Both the position numbers and the translations under genes were made by a program. Positions 1 through 5,633 of a DNA stretch of 5,633 bases are shown here, piece by piece. Source of the stretch: Desulfobacteraceae bacterium (GTDB lineage Bacteria; Desulfobacterota; Desulfobacteria; Desulfobacterales; Desulfosarcinaceae); assembly GCA_027031325.1 (NCBI GenBank), contig JALVRI010000249.1, forward strand, positions 1 to 5,633. The letters are read 5' to 3'. A model generated the notes under the pieces. It was not told the DNA's origin and ran no database searches. It saw only the letters and a program-made list of their open reading frames with translations. The stretch's first letter is position 1. Each line of letters begins with the position of its first letter.

Positions 1-48
1 CGGCAAAGTTAAACCAAGGTTCAGTTTAGGGTTACGCCCTGGTGCCGC

Positions 49-54
49 GGGGAA
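49..54 (+). promoter_or_regulatory. Ribosome binding site favouring ATG60 for the SulP gene
   Basis: GGGGAA sits 5 bases before ATG60. The alternative GTG42 has only an AGGG about 10 bases upstream, inside a small AGGG/CCCT stem (28-40). This decides the start used here; it is an inference from spacing alone. Confidence 0.5.
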
Positions 55-59
55 CCGGC

Positions 60-1928
60 ATGCATTTACACAGTACTGATTTTTTTCCATTTTTAGCCTG
101 GATGCGCGGTTACCGGCGCAGGTTCTTCAAGGCCGACCTGATGGCCGGCCTGACCGTTGCGGTGGTGGCCGTCCCCCAGTCCATGGCTTACGCCCTGATA
201 GCCGGTCTTCCGGTGCAATACGGGCTTTACGCCTCCATCGTACCCACCATGGTCGGGTGCCTCTGGGGAAGTTCGGCCCAACTGATCACCGGTCCCACAA
301 CGGCCGCCTCCCTGGTCGTTTTCAGCGCCCTCAGTCCCTTGGCTGCCCCTTCCAGTGCCGCATACATCCAACTGGCCCTCTTCCTGTCCTTCCTGGTGGG
401 GGCAATCAAGATCGTAATGGGAATGGCCAGGCTGGGCAAGTTGTTGAATTTCGTCTCCCACTCGGTTTTGCTGGGATACACCGCCGGGGCGGCTTTCATA
501 ATCGCTTTCAAGCAGTTGCCGAATCTTTTCGGCCTGGAGATAGCCTCGGGCGGCCACTTCGTACTTGCCCTCTTCAGGATCCTGTCCAACCTCCACCATA
601 TCCATCCGGCCACCTTTTCTTTGGGTCTGCTGACCATCGGGATCATAGTGACTTTCAAGCGCTACCTTCCCAACTGGCCGGGCACCTTGATAGCCATGAT
701 CATAGTAGGCGTCCTGGTGGCCGTTTTCGACCTGGACAAGCGGGGTGTCGCCGTGGTGGGAGCAATTCCCCAAAGCCTGCCGCCGCTGAGCAAACCGGAC
801 TTTTCCCTTTTCAGGGATCTTGGCCAACTGGCCCCCGGGGCGCTTGCGATCGCAATCCTGGGCCTGGTGGAAGCGGTTTCAATCGCCAGGGCGATTGCCG
901 ACCAGACCCGCCAGAGACTCAATATCAACCAGGAGTTCATCGGACAGGGCCTTGCCAACATATCGGCTTCCTTTTTCAGTGGATACCCGGGAAGCGGCTC
1001 TTTTACCCGCTCGGCGGTCAATTTCAGATCTGGTGCCAAGACTCCGGCAAGCGGAATAATTTCGGCCCTGGCGGTAGCGGCGGTGCTGCTCCTGGCTGCA
1101 CCGTTGGCCTCCGTTTTGCCGTTTTCATCCCTTGCCGGGGTACTCGTGGTGGTCGCCTACGACATGGTACGCAAAGATGATATCGTCCGAACCGTCAGAT
1201 CCACCCGGGCCGACGCCGCCGTGCTGGTGGTGACCTTTTTGTCCACCTTGCTGCTGAGTATCGAATTTGCCATCTACGTAGGTGTGATGTTGTCGATCGG
1301 CCTTCACCTGGCGGCGACTTCCCACCCGCAGATCTACTCGGTCCTGCCCGACCTTGATACCGGCAAGATGGTAGGATCGGCCTACGACGATATATGCTGC
1401 CAGATGGACGTGGTCCAGGTGGAAGGTTCCATTTTCTTCGGTTCGTCCACCTTTGTCCTGGACGATTTCCAGCGCCGCCTGCGCAATCATCCCTACATGC
1501 CCAACCTGCTGATAAGGATGCACAAGGTAAACACGATGGATGCAAGCGGTATCCACCTGCTGGAAATAGTGCTTGAGGAACTGAAACGCAGGGGCGGCGG
1601 ATTATACATGGCGGGAGTGAACCACAGGGTGTTCGAGGTCATCAAGGATTCCGGGCTGCTGAAAGAAATCGGCCATTTGCACATCCGCACCAATACCGGA
1701 ACGGCCATCCGGCGTGCCATGCAGGAAAGCTTTTGCCCGGCCGTATGTGCGGCCTGCCCCCTGACGGTGTTCAGGGAATGCCCGGAACTGAAAAAGGGCA
1801 ACTGGCAAATCTTCGGCCGGGGCATAAACCCAAGGGTTTGCCGGCTGCCACAGGCTGAAAACGTTGCCCCAGCCCGTCAGGCCGATAAGAATACCGGCCC
1901 GGCCGAACCTGTCGCTAAACGTGAATAA
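60..1928 (+). CDS. SulP/SLC26-family anion transporter with C-terminal STAS domain and Cys-rich tail
   Basis: An inner-membrane secondary transporter of the SulP family, which moves sulfate, bicarbonate or other anions; the substrate cannot be read from sequence. From ATG60 it is 622 residues. The SulP signature is clear: VPQSMAYA near residues 38-45, GLP at 49-51, GLYAS at 55-59, a GPT turn near 78-80, GLVEAVSIAR with the conserved acidic E271, and GSGSFTRSAVN at 311-321. The hydrophobic core covers about residues 26-424. A STAS domain follows at about 449-556, with a DASG motif (D494, S496) where anti-sigma-antagonist relatives carry the phosphorylatable serine. The last ~65 residues hold five cysteines (559, 563, 566, 574, 594) and then a polar Ala/Pro-rich end. 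ATG60 is preferred because GGGGAA lies 5 bases upstream and the protein then begins as family members do. GTG42 is possible, since the in-frame stop TAG lies at 27-29. Family call very secure; substrate unknown. Confidence 0.95.
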   Translation: MHLHSTDFFPFLAWMRGYRRRFFKADLMAGLTVAVVAVPQSMAYALIAGLPVQYGLYASIVPTMVGCLWGSSAQLITGPTTAASLVVFSALSPLAAPSSAAYIQLALFLSFLVGAIKIVMGMARLGKLLNFVSHSVLLGYTAGAAFIIAFKQLPNLFGLEIASGGHFVLALFRILSNLHHIHPATFSLGLLTIGIIVTFKRYLPNWPGTLIAMIIVGVLVAVFDLDKRGVAVVGAIPQSLPPLSKPDFSLFRDLGQLAPGALAIAILGLVEAVSIARAIADQTRQRLNINQEFIGQGLANISASFFSGYPGSGSFTRSAVNFRSGAKTPASGIISALAVAAVLLLAAPLASVLPFSSLAGVLVVVAYDMVRKDDIVRTVRSTRADAAVLVVTFLSTLLLSIEFAIYVGVMLSIGLHLAATSHPQIYSVLPDLDTGKMVGSAYDDICCQMDVVQVEGSIFFGSSTFVLDDFQRRLRNHPYMPNLLIRMHKVNTMDASGIHLLEIVLEELKRRGGGLYMAGVNHRVFEVIKDSGLLKEIGHLHIRTNTGTAIRRAMQESFCPAVCAACPLTVFRECPELKKGNWQIFGRGINPRVCRLPQAENVAPARQADKNTGPAEPVAKRE

Positions 1929-1966
1929 CCTTCTGCAAGTAATGCATCAGGAACGGGATGCTTGCC

Positions 1967-1978
1967 GCCTGAAAAGGC
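1967..1978 (+). other. Small GAAA-tetraloop hairpin between the SulP and Usp genes
   Basis: GCCT, a GAAA loop and AGGC form a 4-base stem with a stable type of tetraloop, 38 bases after the SulP stop. Only ATTTCG follows, with no T tract, so it is not a convincing intrinsic terminator. It could be a processing or mRNA-stability element between two co-transcribed genes, or chance. The rest of the 1929-2030 gap shows no promoter I would defend. Confidence 0.25.
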
Positions 1979-2030
1979 ATTTCGAAAACGACAAGTGATC
2001 CTGGAGCACTGACAAAAAGGAAAAGGCCCA

Positions 2031-2975
2031 ATGATCGATATCCTGGTATACACCGACGGAAGCCCCGAAGCCGGCAAGGCCGTTGAATTTGCCGTCACTT
2101 TCCAAAAACATCTCAGGGCCAGGCTTGCTTTCATCACCATCCGCAAGGGTACAAGTGCCGGGGAAGTGCCACCACCCATTGGTGAGCCGGTTCCCTTGGA
2201 AACAGAAAACCAGATGCCGGAAGGTATCAAGATCCTGTTCCAAACCGCCGCAAAGGCGGCCCGGATGGGCGCCATCGAACCTGTGGACCAGGTAAAAATA
2301 CGGGAAATTCCCAATGGGCATATTTTCGTCTGCCGGGCAAGCGACGGCGGCAGGGTTCCATTCTACGAGTGTTTCGGTCACTTTGTAGACATTCTCAATC
2401 AAAAAATCGATCAGAACCAATACAAGCTATTCATTATTGCCATTGCTCCGCCAAGCCGTCTGAAAAGGGTCCTGGCCCAGAGCATAACCCGCAAACTGGC
2501 CCTTGACCTGCATACATCCCTGCTGGTGGTGCGGGGTGGCGGCCCCGACAGCCGTTATCTTGTTTGCGCCGACGGCTCCCCCTCGGCGCGGCGCCAGTTT
2601 CCCCTGTTAAAATACCTGCTTCCGGCCATTTCGCGCCCCCTCGAGCTTGTCTGGTTCAAATACCCGGATGCCGAGCCGGCATTGGTTGAAGCGGCCGAAC
2701 ACTGTCTGAAAATGGCCTCGGATTGGCTGGGAACTGAAAAGAAACTTGGACGGATCCACCGTTTGAGCGGCCCCGATCGGCTGGAAGCAATTCTGGAAGT
2801 TGCCGGGGACGAGTCGGTGGTCTGCATGGGAGCAAGCCTGCGACACGATGTCTATCGCCGTATGAAAGGCAGCCTCCCGTTGCAGATCCTGGCCCAAACC
2901 AAATCGAGCGTACTGCTTGCCAAGCTTCCGCCTGAAGTCGATAGTGAATTTTTCCAGAAACCTTTCAAATGCTGA
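2031..2975 (+). CDS. Tandem-domain universal stress protein (UspA-like), divergent
   Basis: A predicted soluble cytoplasmic protein of 314 residues made of two Usp-like halves. Each half opens with the same beta-strand/turn: ILVYTDGSPEAGK at residues 4-16 and YLVCADGSPSARR at 177-189. Each ends with a matching helix-strand element, near 151-168 and 281-298, and the two align without gaps. The family ATP loop is G-2x-G-9x-G-S/T. The second half keeps G267 and G280-S281 but has L270 for the middle glycine. The first half has A137, P140 and Q150-S151, so it has lost all three glycines. The first half also carries an unusually long, Pro/Glu-containing middle (about 40-130). Usp proteins bind ATP or act as regulatory partners in stress; here ATP binding is doubtful, especially in half one. 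ATG2031 is the first start after the in-frame stop at 2010-2012, with AAGGA/AAAAGG purine tracts just upstream. It may serve the SulP transporter encoded before it, by adjacency only. Confidence 0.75.
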   Translation: MIDILVYTDGSPEAGKAVEFAVTFQKHLRARLAFITIRKGTSAGEVPPPIGEPVPLETENQMPEGIKILFQTAAKAARMGAIEPVDQVKIREIPNGHIFVCRASDGGRVPFYECFGHFVDILNQKIDQNQYKLFIIAIAPPSRLKRVLAQSITRKLALDLHTSLLVVRGGGPDSRYLVCADGSPSARRQFPLLKYLLPAISRPLELVWFKYPDAEPALVEAAEHCLKMASDWLGTEKKLGRIHRLSGPDRLEAILEVAGDESVVCMGASLRHDVYRRMKGSLPLQILAQTKSSVLLAKLPPEVDSEFFQKPFKC

Positions 2976-3016
2976 CCACACGCCAAAAATATGAAATTAC
3001 TTTTGTAGGCATTTGA
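2965..3016. repeat. 8-base inverted repeat spanning the Usp gene end
   Basis: TCAAATGC at 2965-2972 is the exact reverse complement of GCATTTGA at 3009-3016, with a 36-base AT-rich interior. The left arm contains the last codons of the Usp gene, right before its TGA. It could be a 3'-end stem or a protein-binding site. An 8-base match at this distance can also occur by chance. Confidence 0.3.
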
Positions 3017-3020
3017 GGTG

Positions 3021-3026
3021 CATAAT
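3021..3026 (+). promoter_or_regulatory. Possible -10 element for the maf-yggS transcript
   Basis: CATAAT matches the sigma-70 consensus TATAAT in five of six positions and lies 61 bases before the maf start. It is in the only AT-rich gap of this part of the window (2976-3026). No good TTGACA-like -35 is found 15-19 bases upstream; the nearest candidates (TTACTT, TACTTT) match poorly. Transcription would begin near 3033. Confidence 0.3.
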
Positions 3027-3042
3027 CCGGGTCTAGACCGGG
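3027..3042. promoter_or_regulatory. Palindrome upstream of maf, candidate operator
   Basis: GGTCTAGACC at 3030-3039 is a perfect 10-base palindrome. It is flanked by a further CC/GG pair beyond one mismatched position, giving a 16-base imperfect dyad. It begins 4 bases after the CATAAT hexamer, where a repressor would cover the start of transcription. A second, weaker stem GGCTT-GCC-AAGCC (3046-3058) follows in the leader. Its operator role is inference. Confidence 0.3.
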
Positions 3043-3086
3043 GCCGGCTTGCCAAGCCAACCAGGTTTTGTTAGTTTGGCGGCATC

Positions 3087-3722
3087 ATGCATTCCTCTAT
3101 AGCACATGAAAAGATTATTCTGGCTTCCAAGTCGCCCCGGCGCAAGCGTCTGCTGGAACAATTCGGTCTGGACATCCAGGTTGTTCCAAGTGGTATCGAC
3201 GAAAGCCGGATTCCAAGGGCCGAACCGGAACAATACGTGGAGTCTCTGGCGTCCGCCAAGGCCGTGTCCGTGGCCAGGCTGTGGCCAAAAGCGTGGGTTA
3301 TCGCAGCCGACACAATCGTGGTCCTGGACAATCGTATCCTAGGCAAACCGGCCGACCGGGACCAGGCCCGCCTTATGCTGCAACAGCTTTCAGGTAAAAC
3401 CCACAGGGTTTTGACGGGCATCAGTTTGTGCTGCCGTAGTAAAAAGTGCTGTTCAACCCGCGCAGTCACCACCGAAGTGACTTTCAAGGTTCTTTCCGAC
3501 CTCGAAATCGAATGGTACCTGTCCACCGGCCAGCCTTACGACAAGGCCGGAGGATACGGTATTCAAGGCCGGGGAGCCTTTCTGGTTAAACGAATTTCCG
3601 GGTCCTATACCAATGTGGTCGGCCTGCCGGTCTGTGAAACTATCGAACTGCTGCTTGGCAACAAGGTGATAGAATTTAGAGCTTCTAAAACCATGCAGTC
3701 AAAATCCAAATCCGGGGAGTAG
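3087..3722 (+). CDS. maf: Maf-family nucleoside triphosphate pyrophosphatase (YhdE type, dTTP/UTP)
   Basis: A cytoplasmic enzyme that hydrolyses non-canonical or surplus nucleoside triphosphates to the monophosphate and pyrophosphate; the YhdE branch prefers dTTP, UTP and modified uridine triphosphates. It is 211 residues, slightly longer than the usual ~190-200 because of a short polar C-terminal tail (about 197-211). Motifs in order: LASKSPRR (12-19, phosphate-binding), AADTIV with catalytic D75, ILGKP (84-88), SGKTHRVLTG (102-111), YDKAGGYGIQG (151-161) and GSYTNVVGLP (172-181). The DKAG..GIQG and GSYTNVVGLP pattern points to the YhdE rather than the YceF branch. Oddity: a four-cysteine patch (C115, C116, C121, C122) in the loop after the TGISL strand. 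The start is fixed by an in-frame TAG at 3072-3074. The ribosome site (GGCGG, 4 bases before ATG) is weak. It is followed after 5 bases by yggS, so the two are surely one operon. Confidence 0.93.
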   Translation: MHSSIAHEKIILASKSPRRKRLLEQFGLDIQVVPSGIDESRIPRAEPEQYVESLASAKAVSVARLWPKAWVIAADTIVVLDNRILGKPADRDQARLMLQQLSGKTHRVLTGISLCCRSKKCCSTRAVTTEVTFKVLSDLEIEWYLSTGQPYDKAGGYGIQGRGAFLVKRISGSYTNVVGLPVCETIELLLGNKVIEFRASKTMQSKSKSGE

Positions 3723-3727
3723 TTCCA

Positions 3728-4429
3728 ATGGGAGACCTCATTGCCGAACGACTAAACCAAATTATGGAGCGCATCACGGCCAAGGCCCGCTCATGTGGCC
3801 GTGATCCGGCTGAAATACGGCTTGTGGCCGTTTCCAAGACCAAACCGGCCGAAGATATACGCCAAGCCGCATCGGCCGGAGCGCAAATTTTCGGAGAAAA
3901 CTACATTCAGGAAGCCCGCCGAAAAATAGAAGCCTTGTACGACCTGGATGTGAAATGGCATTTCATCGGCCACCTCCAGACCAACAAGGCCAAGTTTGCA
4001 GTGCGTCTGTTCGACCTCATCCACTCGGTCGATTCACTCAAGCTTGCAAAGGCCCTCGACCGGGAGGCCTCCAAGATCGGCAAATGCCAGGATGTCCTGG
4101 TCCAGGTCAACATAAGCGGCGAGAAAACCAAGTCCGGGGTGACTCCTGCCGAAACCATGGATCTGTTGCGCCGGATGGCAAGCCTGGAAAATATCTCCGT
4201 CAAGGGCCTGATGACGATGCCACCTTTTTTCGACGATCCTGTTAAGGCCCAACCATTTTTCAGGAAGCTGCGCCGGCTTGCCGTGCAAGCGGCCGAAGCA
4301 GGCATTGCCAATATCGCCATGCAGGAACTTTCAATGGGTATGACCGGTGATTTCGAGGTGGCCATCGAGGAAGGTGCGACCCTGGTCCGCATAGGAACGG
4401 CGATCTTTGGAAGCCGCAACCGGGCCTGA
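3728..4429 (+). CDS. yggS: YggS/PLPBP-type pyridoxal 5'-phosphate homeostasis protein
   Basis: A 233-residue single-domain TIM-barrel protein that binds pyridoxal phosphate and buffers the free vitamin B6 pool. It resembles the N-terminal domain of alanine racemase but has no known catalysis. Family motifs: RLVAVSKTKP (31-40) with K37 as the PLP Schiff-base lysine, FGENYIQE (55-62), KWHFIGHLQTNK (76-87), LVQVNISGEKTKSG (124-137), GLMTMPP (160-166), LSMGMTGDFEVAIEEG (201-216) and the phosphate-binding end VRIGTAIFG (220-228). All residues expected for PLP binding appear intact and the length is typical. The start ATG3728 lies 5 bases after the maf stop, with GGGGAG (8 bases upstream) inside the last codons of maf, which suggests coupled expression. 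In other bacteria this gene often sits beside proC or cell-division genes; here it follows maf. Confidence 0.95.
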   Translation: MGDLIAERLNQIMERITAKARSCGRDPAEIRLVAVSKTKPAEDIRQAASAGAQIFGENYIQEARRKIEALYDLDVKWHFIGHLQTNKAKFAVRLFDLIHSVDSLKLAKALDREASKIGKCQDVLVQVNISGEKTKSGVTPAETMDLLRRMASLENISVKGLMTMPPFFDDPVKAQPFFRKLRRLAVQAAEAGIANIAMQELSMGMTGDFEVAIEEGATLVRIGTAIFGSRNRA

Positions 4430-4565
4430 CATCCAGCCGGCTCGGGTCACCTTGCAGCAAATACGGCCCGGTGGATATCCAAGCACGGGGGCGGCCTCAA
4501 ACCGGTGTCCTGCAGGTGCCTGGGGTTATTTTTGTATTACCGCCAAAGTATGGTAAGGTTCCGGC

Positions 4566-4575
4566 AAGGGGGAAG
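4566..4575 (+). promoter_or_regulatory. Ribosome binding site setting the queH start at ATG4582
   Basis: AAGGGGGAAG lies 6-9 bases before ATG4582, and the protein then begins MKLLLHVCCGPC, exactly at the first family motif. The reading frame runs back to GTG4471, but those 37 extra residues resemble nothing in the family and GTG4471 has no ribosome site. Confidence 0.65.
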
Positions 4576-4581
4576 TATCCA

Positions 4582-5166
4582 ATGAAATTGCTATTGCATG
4601 TTTGCTGCGGCCCGTGCGCCGTTTACCCGGTCGATTTCATCCGGCAGGAGGGAATTGAAGTGATGGGTTTTTTCTACCGCAACAACATCCATCCCTTGTC
4701 CGAGTGTCTCAGGCGCCAGGAGACGCTGCTGAAGTACTCTGAAAGCATCGGTTTCAAAGTAATCTGCCAGCAAGGCTACGATCTGGAAGGTTTTCTTCGC
4801 AACGTCGTCTTCCGTGAAAAAGACCGATGCCGTTTCTGTTACTACGACAGGCTGCGGTCGACGGCCCTGATAGCCAAAAGGGGCAAGTTCGATGCTTTTT
4901 CATCCACCCTCTTATACAGCAAATTCCAAAAGCATGAATTGATCCGCGATATGGGAGGGTCAATCGCATCAGAGGTCGGCGTCGATTTCTACTACCAGGA
5001 TTTCCGCCGGGGATGGAAAGCGGGAATCGAAAAATCCAAACAGCTCAACCTATATCGCCAGCAATATTGTGGTTGTATCTACAGCGAAAAGGAACGTTAT
5101 ATTTCAAGGCTCACCAGGCCGGCGGAATCAGGCGAGACTCGCCGTCCGGAACCGATTGTCGGGTGA
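4582..5166 (+). CDS. queH: Epoxyqueuosine reductase QueH (formerly DUF208)
   Basis: A cytoplasmic iron-sulfur enzyme for the last step of queuosine synthesis: reduction of epoxyqueuosine to queuosine at position 34 of tRNAs with GUN anticodons. QueH is a non-homologous replacement for cobalamin-dependent QueG, common in anaerobes. The protein has 194 residues. It shows the diagnostic CCGPC (C8, C9, C12), an FFYRNNIHP segment (30-38), the C-x2-C pair DRCRFC (C83, C86), FSSTLLYSKFQKHELI (106-121), FYYQDFRRGWKAG (136-148) and the CGC pair (C163, C165) before YSEKERY. These cysteine groups are the expected cluster and metal ligands. The last ~15 residues are a polar tail. The 152-base gap before it suggests its own promoter, though none is clear. 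The next gene starts 9 bases after its TGA. No other queuosine genes (queC/D/E/F, tgt, queA) are in the window. Confidence 0.93.
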   Translation: MKLLLHVCCGPCAVYPVDFIRQEGIEVMGFFYRNNIHPLSECLRRQETLLKYSESIGFKVICQQGYDLEGFLRNVVFREKDRCRFCYYDRLRSTALIAKRGKFDAFSSTLLYSKFQKHELIRDMGGSIASEVGVDFYYQDFRRGWKAGIEKSKQLNLYRQQYCGCIYSEKERYISRLTRPAESGETRRPEPIVG

Positions 5167-5175
5167 TAGCTCTCC

Positions 5176-5633
5176 ATGTTCAGTAATTTCATCTATTTTA
5201 TCCTGGCCCTTTTGATCTTCACCATTTATCGGCCGACCGACCAGCCGGCATTTGGTGCCTGGCCGTCCCTGGCGCTGGCCGTCCTGATGGCTGCAATCTT
5301 TTATTGCTTCGTCCGCTTGCAGTTCAAACGATTAGCAGTCATGGCGGAACGTAACGATTCCGCCTCCATGGATCATCTTTTTTCCACCACCTTGACCCGC
5401 CAATCGATTCTGGCGCTTATGGTTTACGCCGTGGATATCCACGGATTGAATCTTCCCTCTTATCTTCCAGGTGATTTTCTGACCGAAGTTCTGCCCACCC
5501 TCGGGGCCCTTCTTTTCATCATGCTCTTCATACTATACCTGGTTATCGTCTGGAACTGCGCCTATAGCGCCTACGAGCGGATATACGGACGGGAAATCTC
5601 GCGCGGACAGTATGTTCACACCCAGTTAGCCCT
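5176..5633 (+). CDS. Multi-span membrane protein, N-terminal part (runs off the window)
   Basis: An open frame of 152 complete codons with no stop before the window end. ATG5176 is the first start after the in-frame TAG at 5167-5169. GGGTGA, which overlaps the queH stop, lies 9 bases upstream and is a weak ribosome site, suggesting translational coupling with queH. Strongly hydrophobic stretches lie at about residues 5-18, 29-48, 77-98 (weaker, with a DIHGLNLPSYLPGD loop) and 104-126. They are followed by an amphipathic, aromatic region (WNCAYSAYERIYG, 126-138) and ISRGQYVHTQ. The layout suggests an integral inner-membrane protein. I have a faint recollection of similar N-termini in membrane-anchored M48-type metallopeptidases of delta-proteobacteria. 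The HExxH motif that would prove this is not in the window, so no function is assigned. Confidence 0.75.
   Translation, partial: MFSNFIYFILALLIFTIYRPTDQPAFGAWPSLALAVLMAAIFYCFVRLQFKRLAVMAERNDSASMDHLFSTTLTRQSILALMVYAVDIHGLNLPSYLPGDFLTEVLPTLGALLFIMLFILYLVIVWNCAYSAYERIYGREISRGQYVHTQLA

Noticed and set aside
28..40. AGGG/CCCT hairpin as a terminator of an upstream gene
   Set aside because: The stem is only 4 bases with no T tract; too weak to call.
2..79. Open frame entering from the left edge, possibly the end of an upstream gene
   Set aside because: It has only 25 codons, would overlap the SulP start and resembles nothing I know; it cannot be told from chance.
93..827. Long minus-strand open frame (244 codons) opposite the SulP gene
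   Set aside because: It lies wholly antisense to a secure SulP coding region, and its translation is Gly/Gln/His/Arg-rich with no family motif. GC-rich codon use on the plus strand explains its length.
257..1180. 307-codon plus-strand frame inside the SulP gene
   Set aside because: It is a shifted frame of the transporter. Its Pro/Gly/Arg-rich product lacks the transmembrane pattern, while the main frame matches SulP throughout.
1942..1998. 18-codon small open frame in the SulP-Usp gap
   Set aside because: It is short, has no clear ribosome site, shows no recognisable feature, and is of a length expected by chance.
4526..4554. Sigma-70 promoter for queH (TTATTT with TATGGT, or TATTAC)
   Set aside because: Neither hexamer pair reaches a convincing match at 16-18 base spacing; TTGTAT and TATGGT are only 11 bases apart.
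4471..4581. N-terminal extension of QueH from GTG4471
   Set aside because: There is no ribosome site at GTG4471 and no family resemblance in the added 37 residues. ATG4582 has a strong purine tract and starts at the conserved motif.
1..5633. Mobile elements, CRISPR arrays, tRNA genes or long repeats
   Set aside because: None was seen by reading. Recurrent GGCC/CCGGCC words reflect codon and base composition rather than a repeat family.

Overview
The window holds six co-directional plus-strand genes, the last cut by the right edge. It looks chromosomal: no transposase, integrase, CRISPR array, tRNA or rRNA is visible. The sequence is GC-rich and genes favour C/G at third positions. The gene set, the cysteine-bearing Maf variant and the QueH-type queuosine enzyme fit an anaerobic delta-proteobacterial lineage (Desulfobacterota, perhaps Desulfobacteria). 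That placement is inferred from remembered family resemblance, not from a search.

Left part (about 60-2975): a SulP/SLC26-type anion transporter with a C-terminal STAS domain and an unusual cysteine-rich tail. After a 102-base gap comes a protein built of two divergent universal-stress-protein (Usp) domains. The pair may form a transporter plus nucleotide-sensing or stress partner, but nothing beyond adjacency and strand supports this.

Middle (2976-3086): a 111-base gap with a TATAAT-like hexamer followed by a 10-base perfect palindrome where transcription would start. This is a plausible promoter/operator for the next cluster. An 8-base inverted repeat lies across the end of the Usp gene.

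Right part (3087-5633): maf (nucleotide pyrophosphatase, YhdE type), then 5 bases later a yggS/PLPBP pyridoxal-phosphate homeostasis gene. After 152 bases comes queH (epoxyqueuosine reductase), then 9 bases later the start of a multi-span membrane protein of uncertain identity. The first two genes are almost certainly co-transcribed, and queH with the membrane gene probably so. These are metabolite-hygiene and tRNA-modification functions with no obvious shared pathway.

The window is mostly ordinary housekeeping content. The least explained items are the SulP cysteine tail, the degenerate tandem Usp protein beside it, the four-cysteine patch in Maf and the unidentified membrane protein at the edge.
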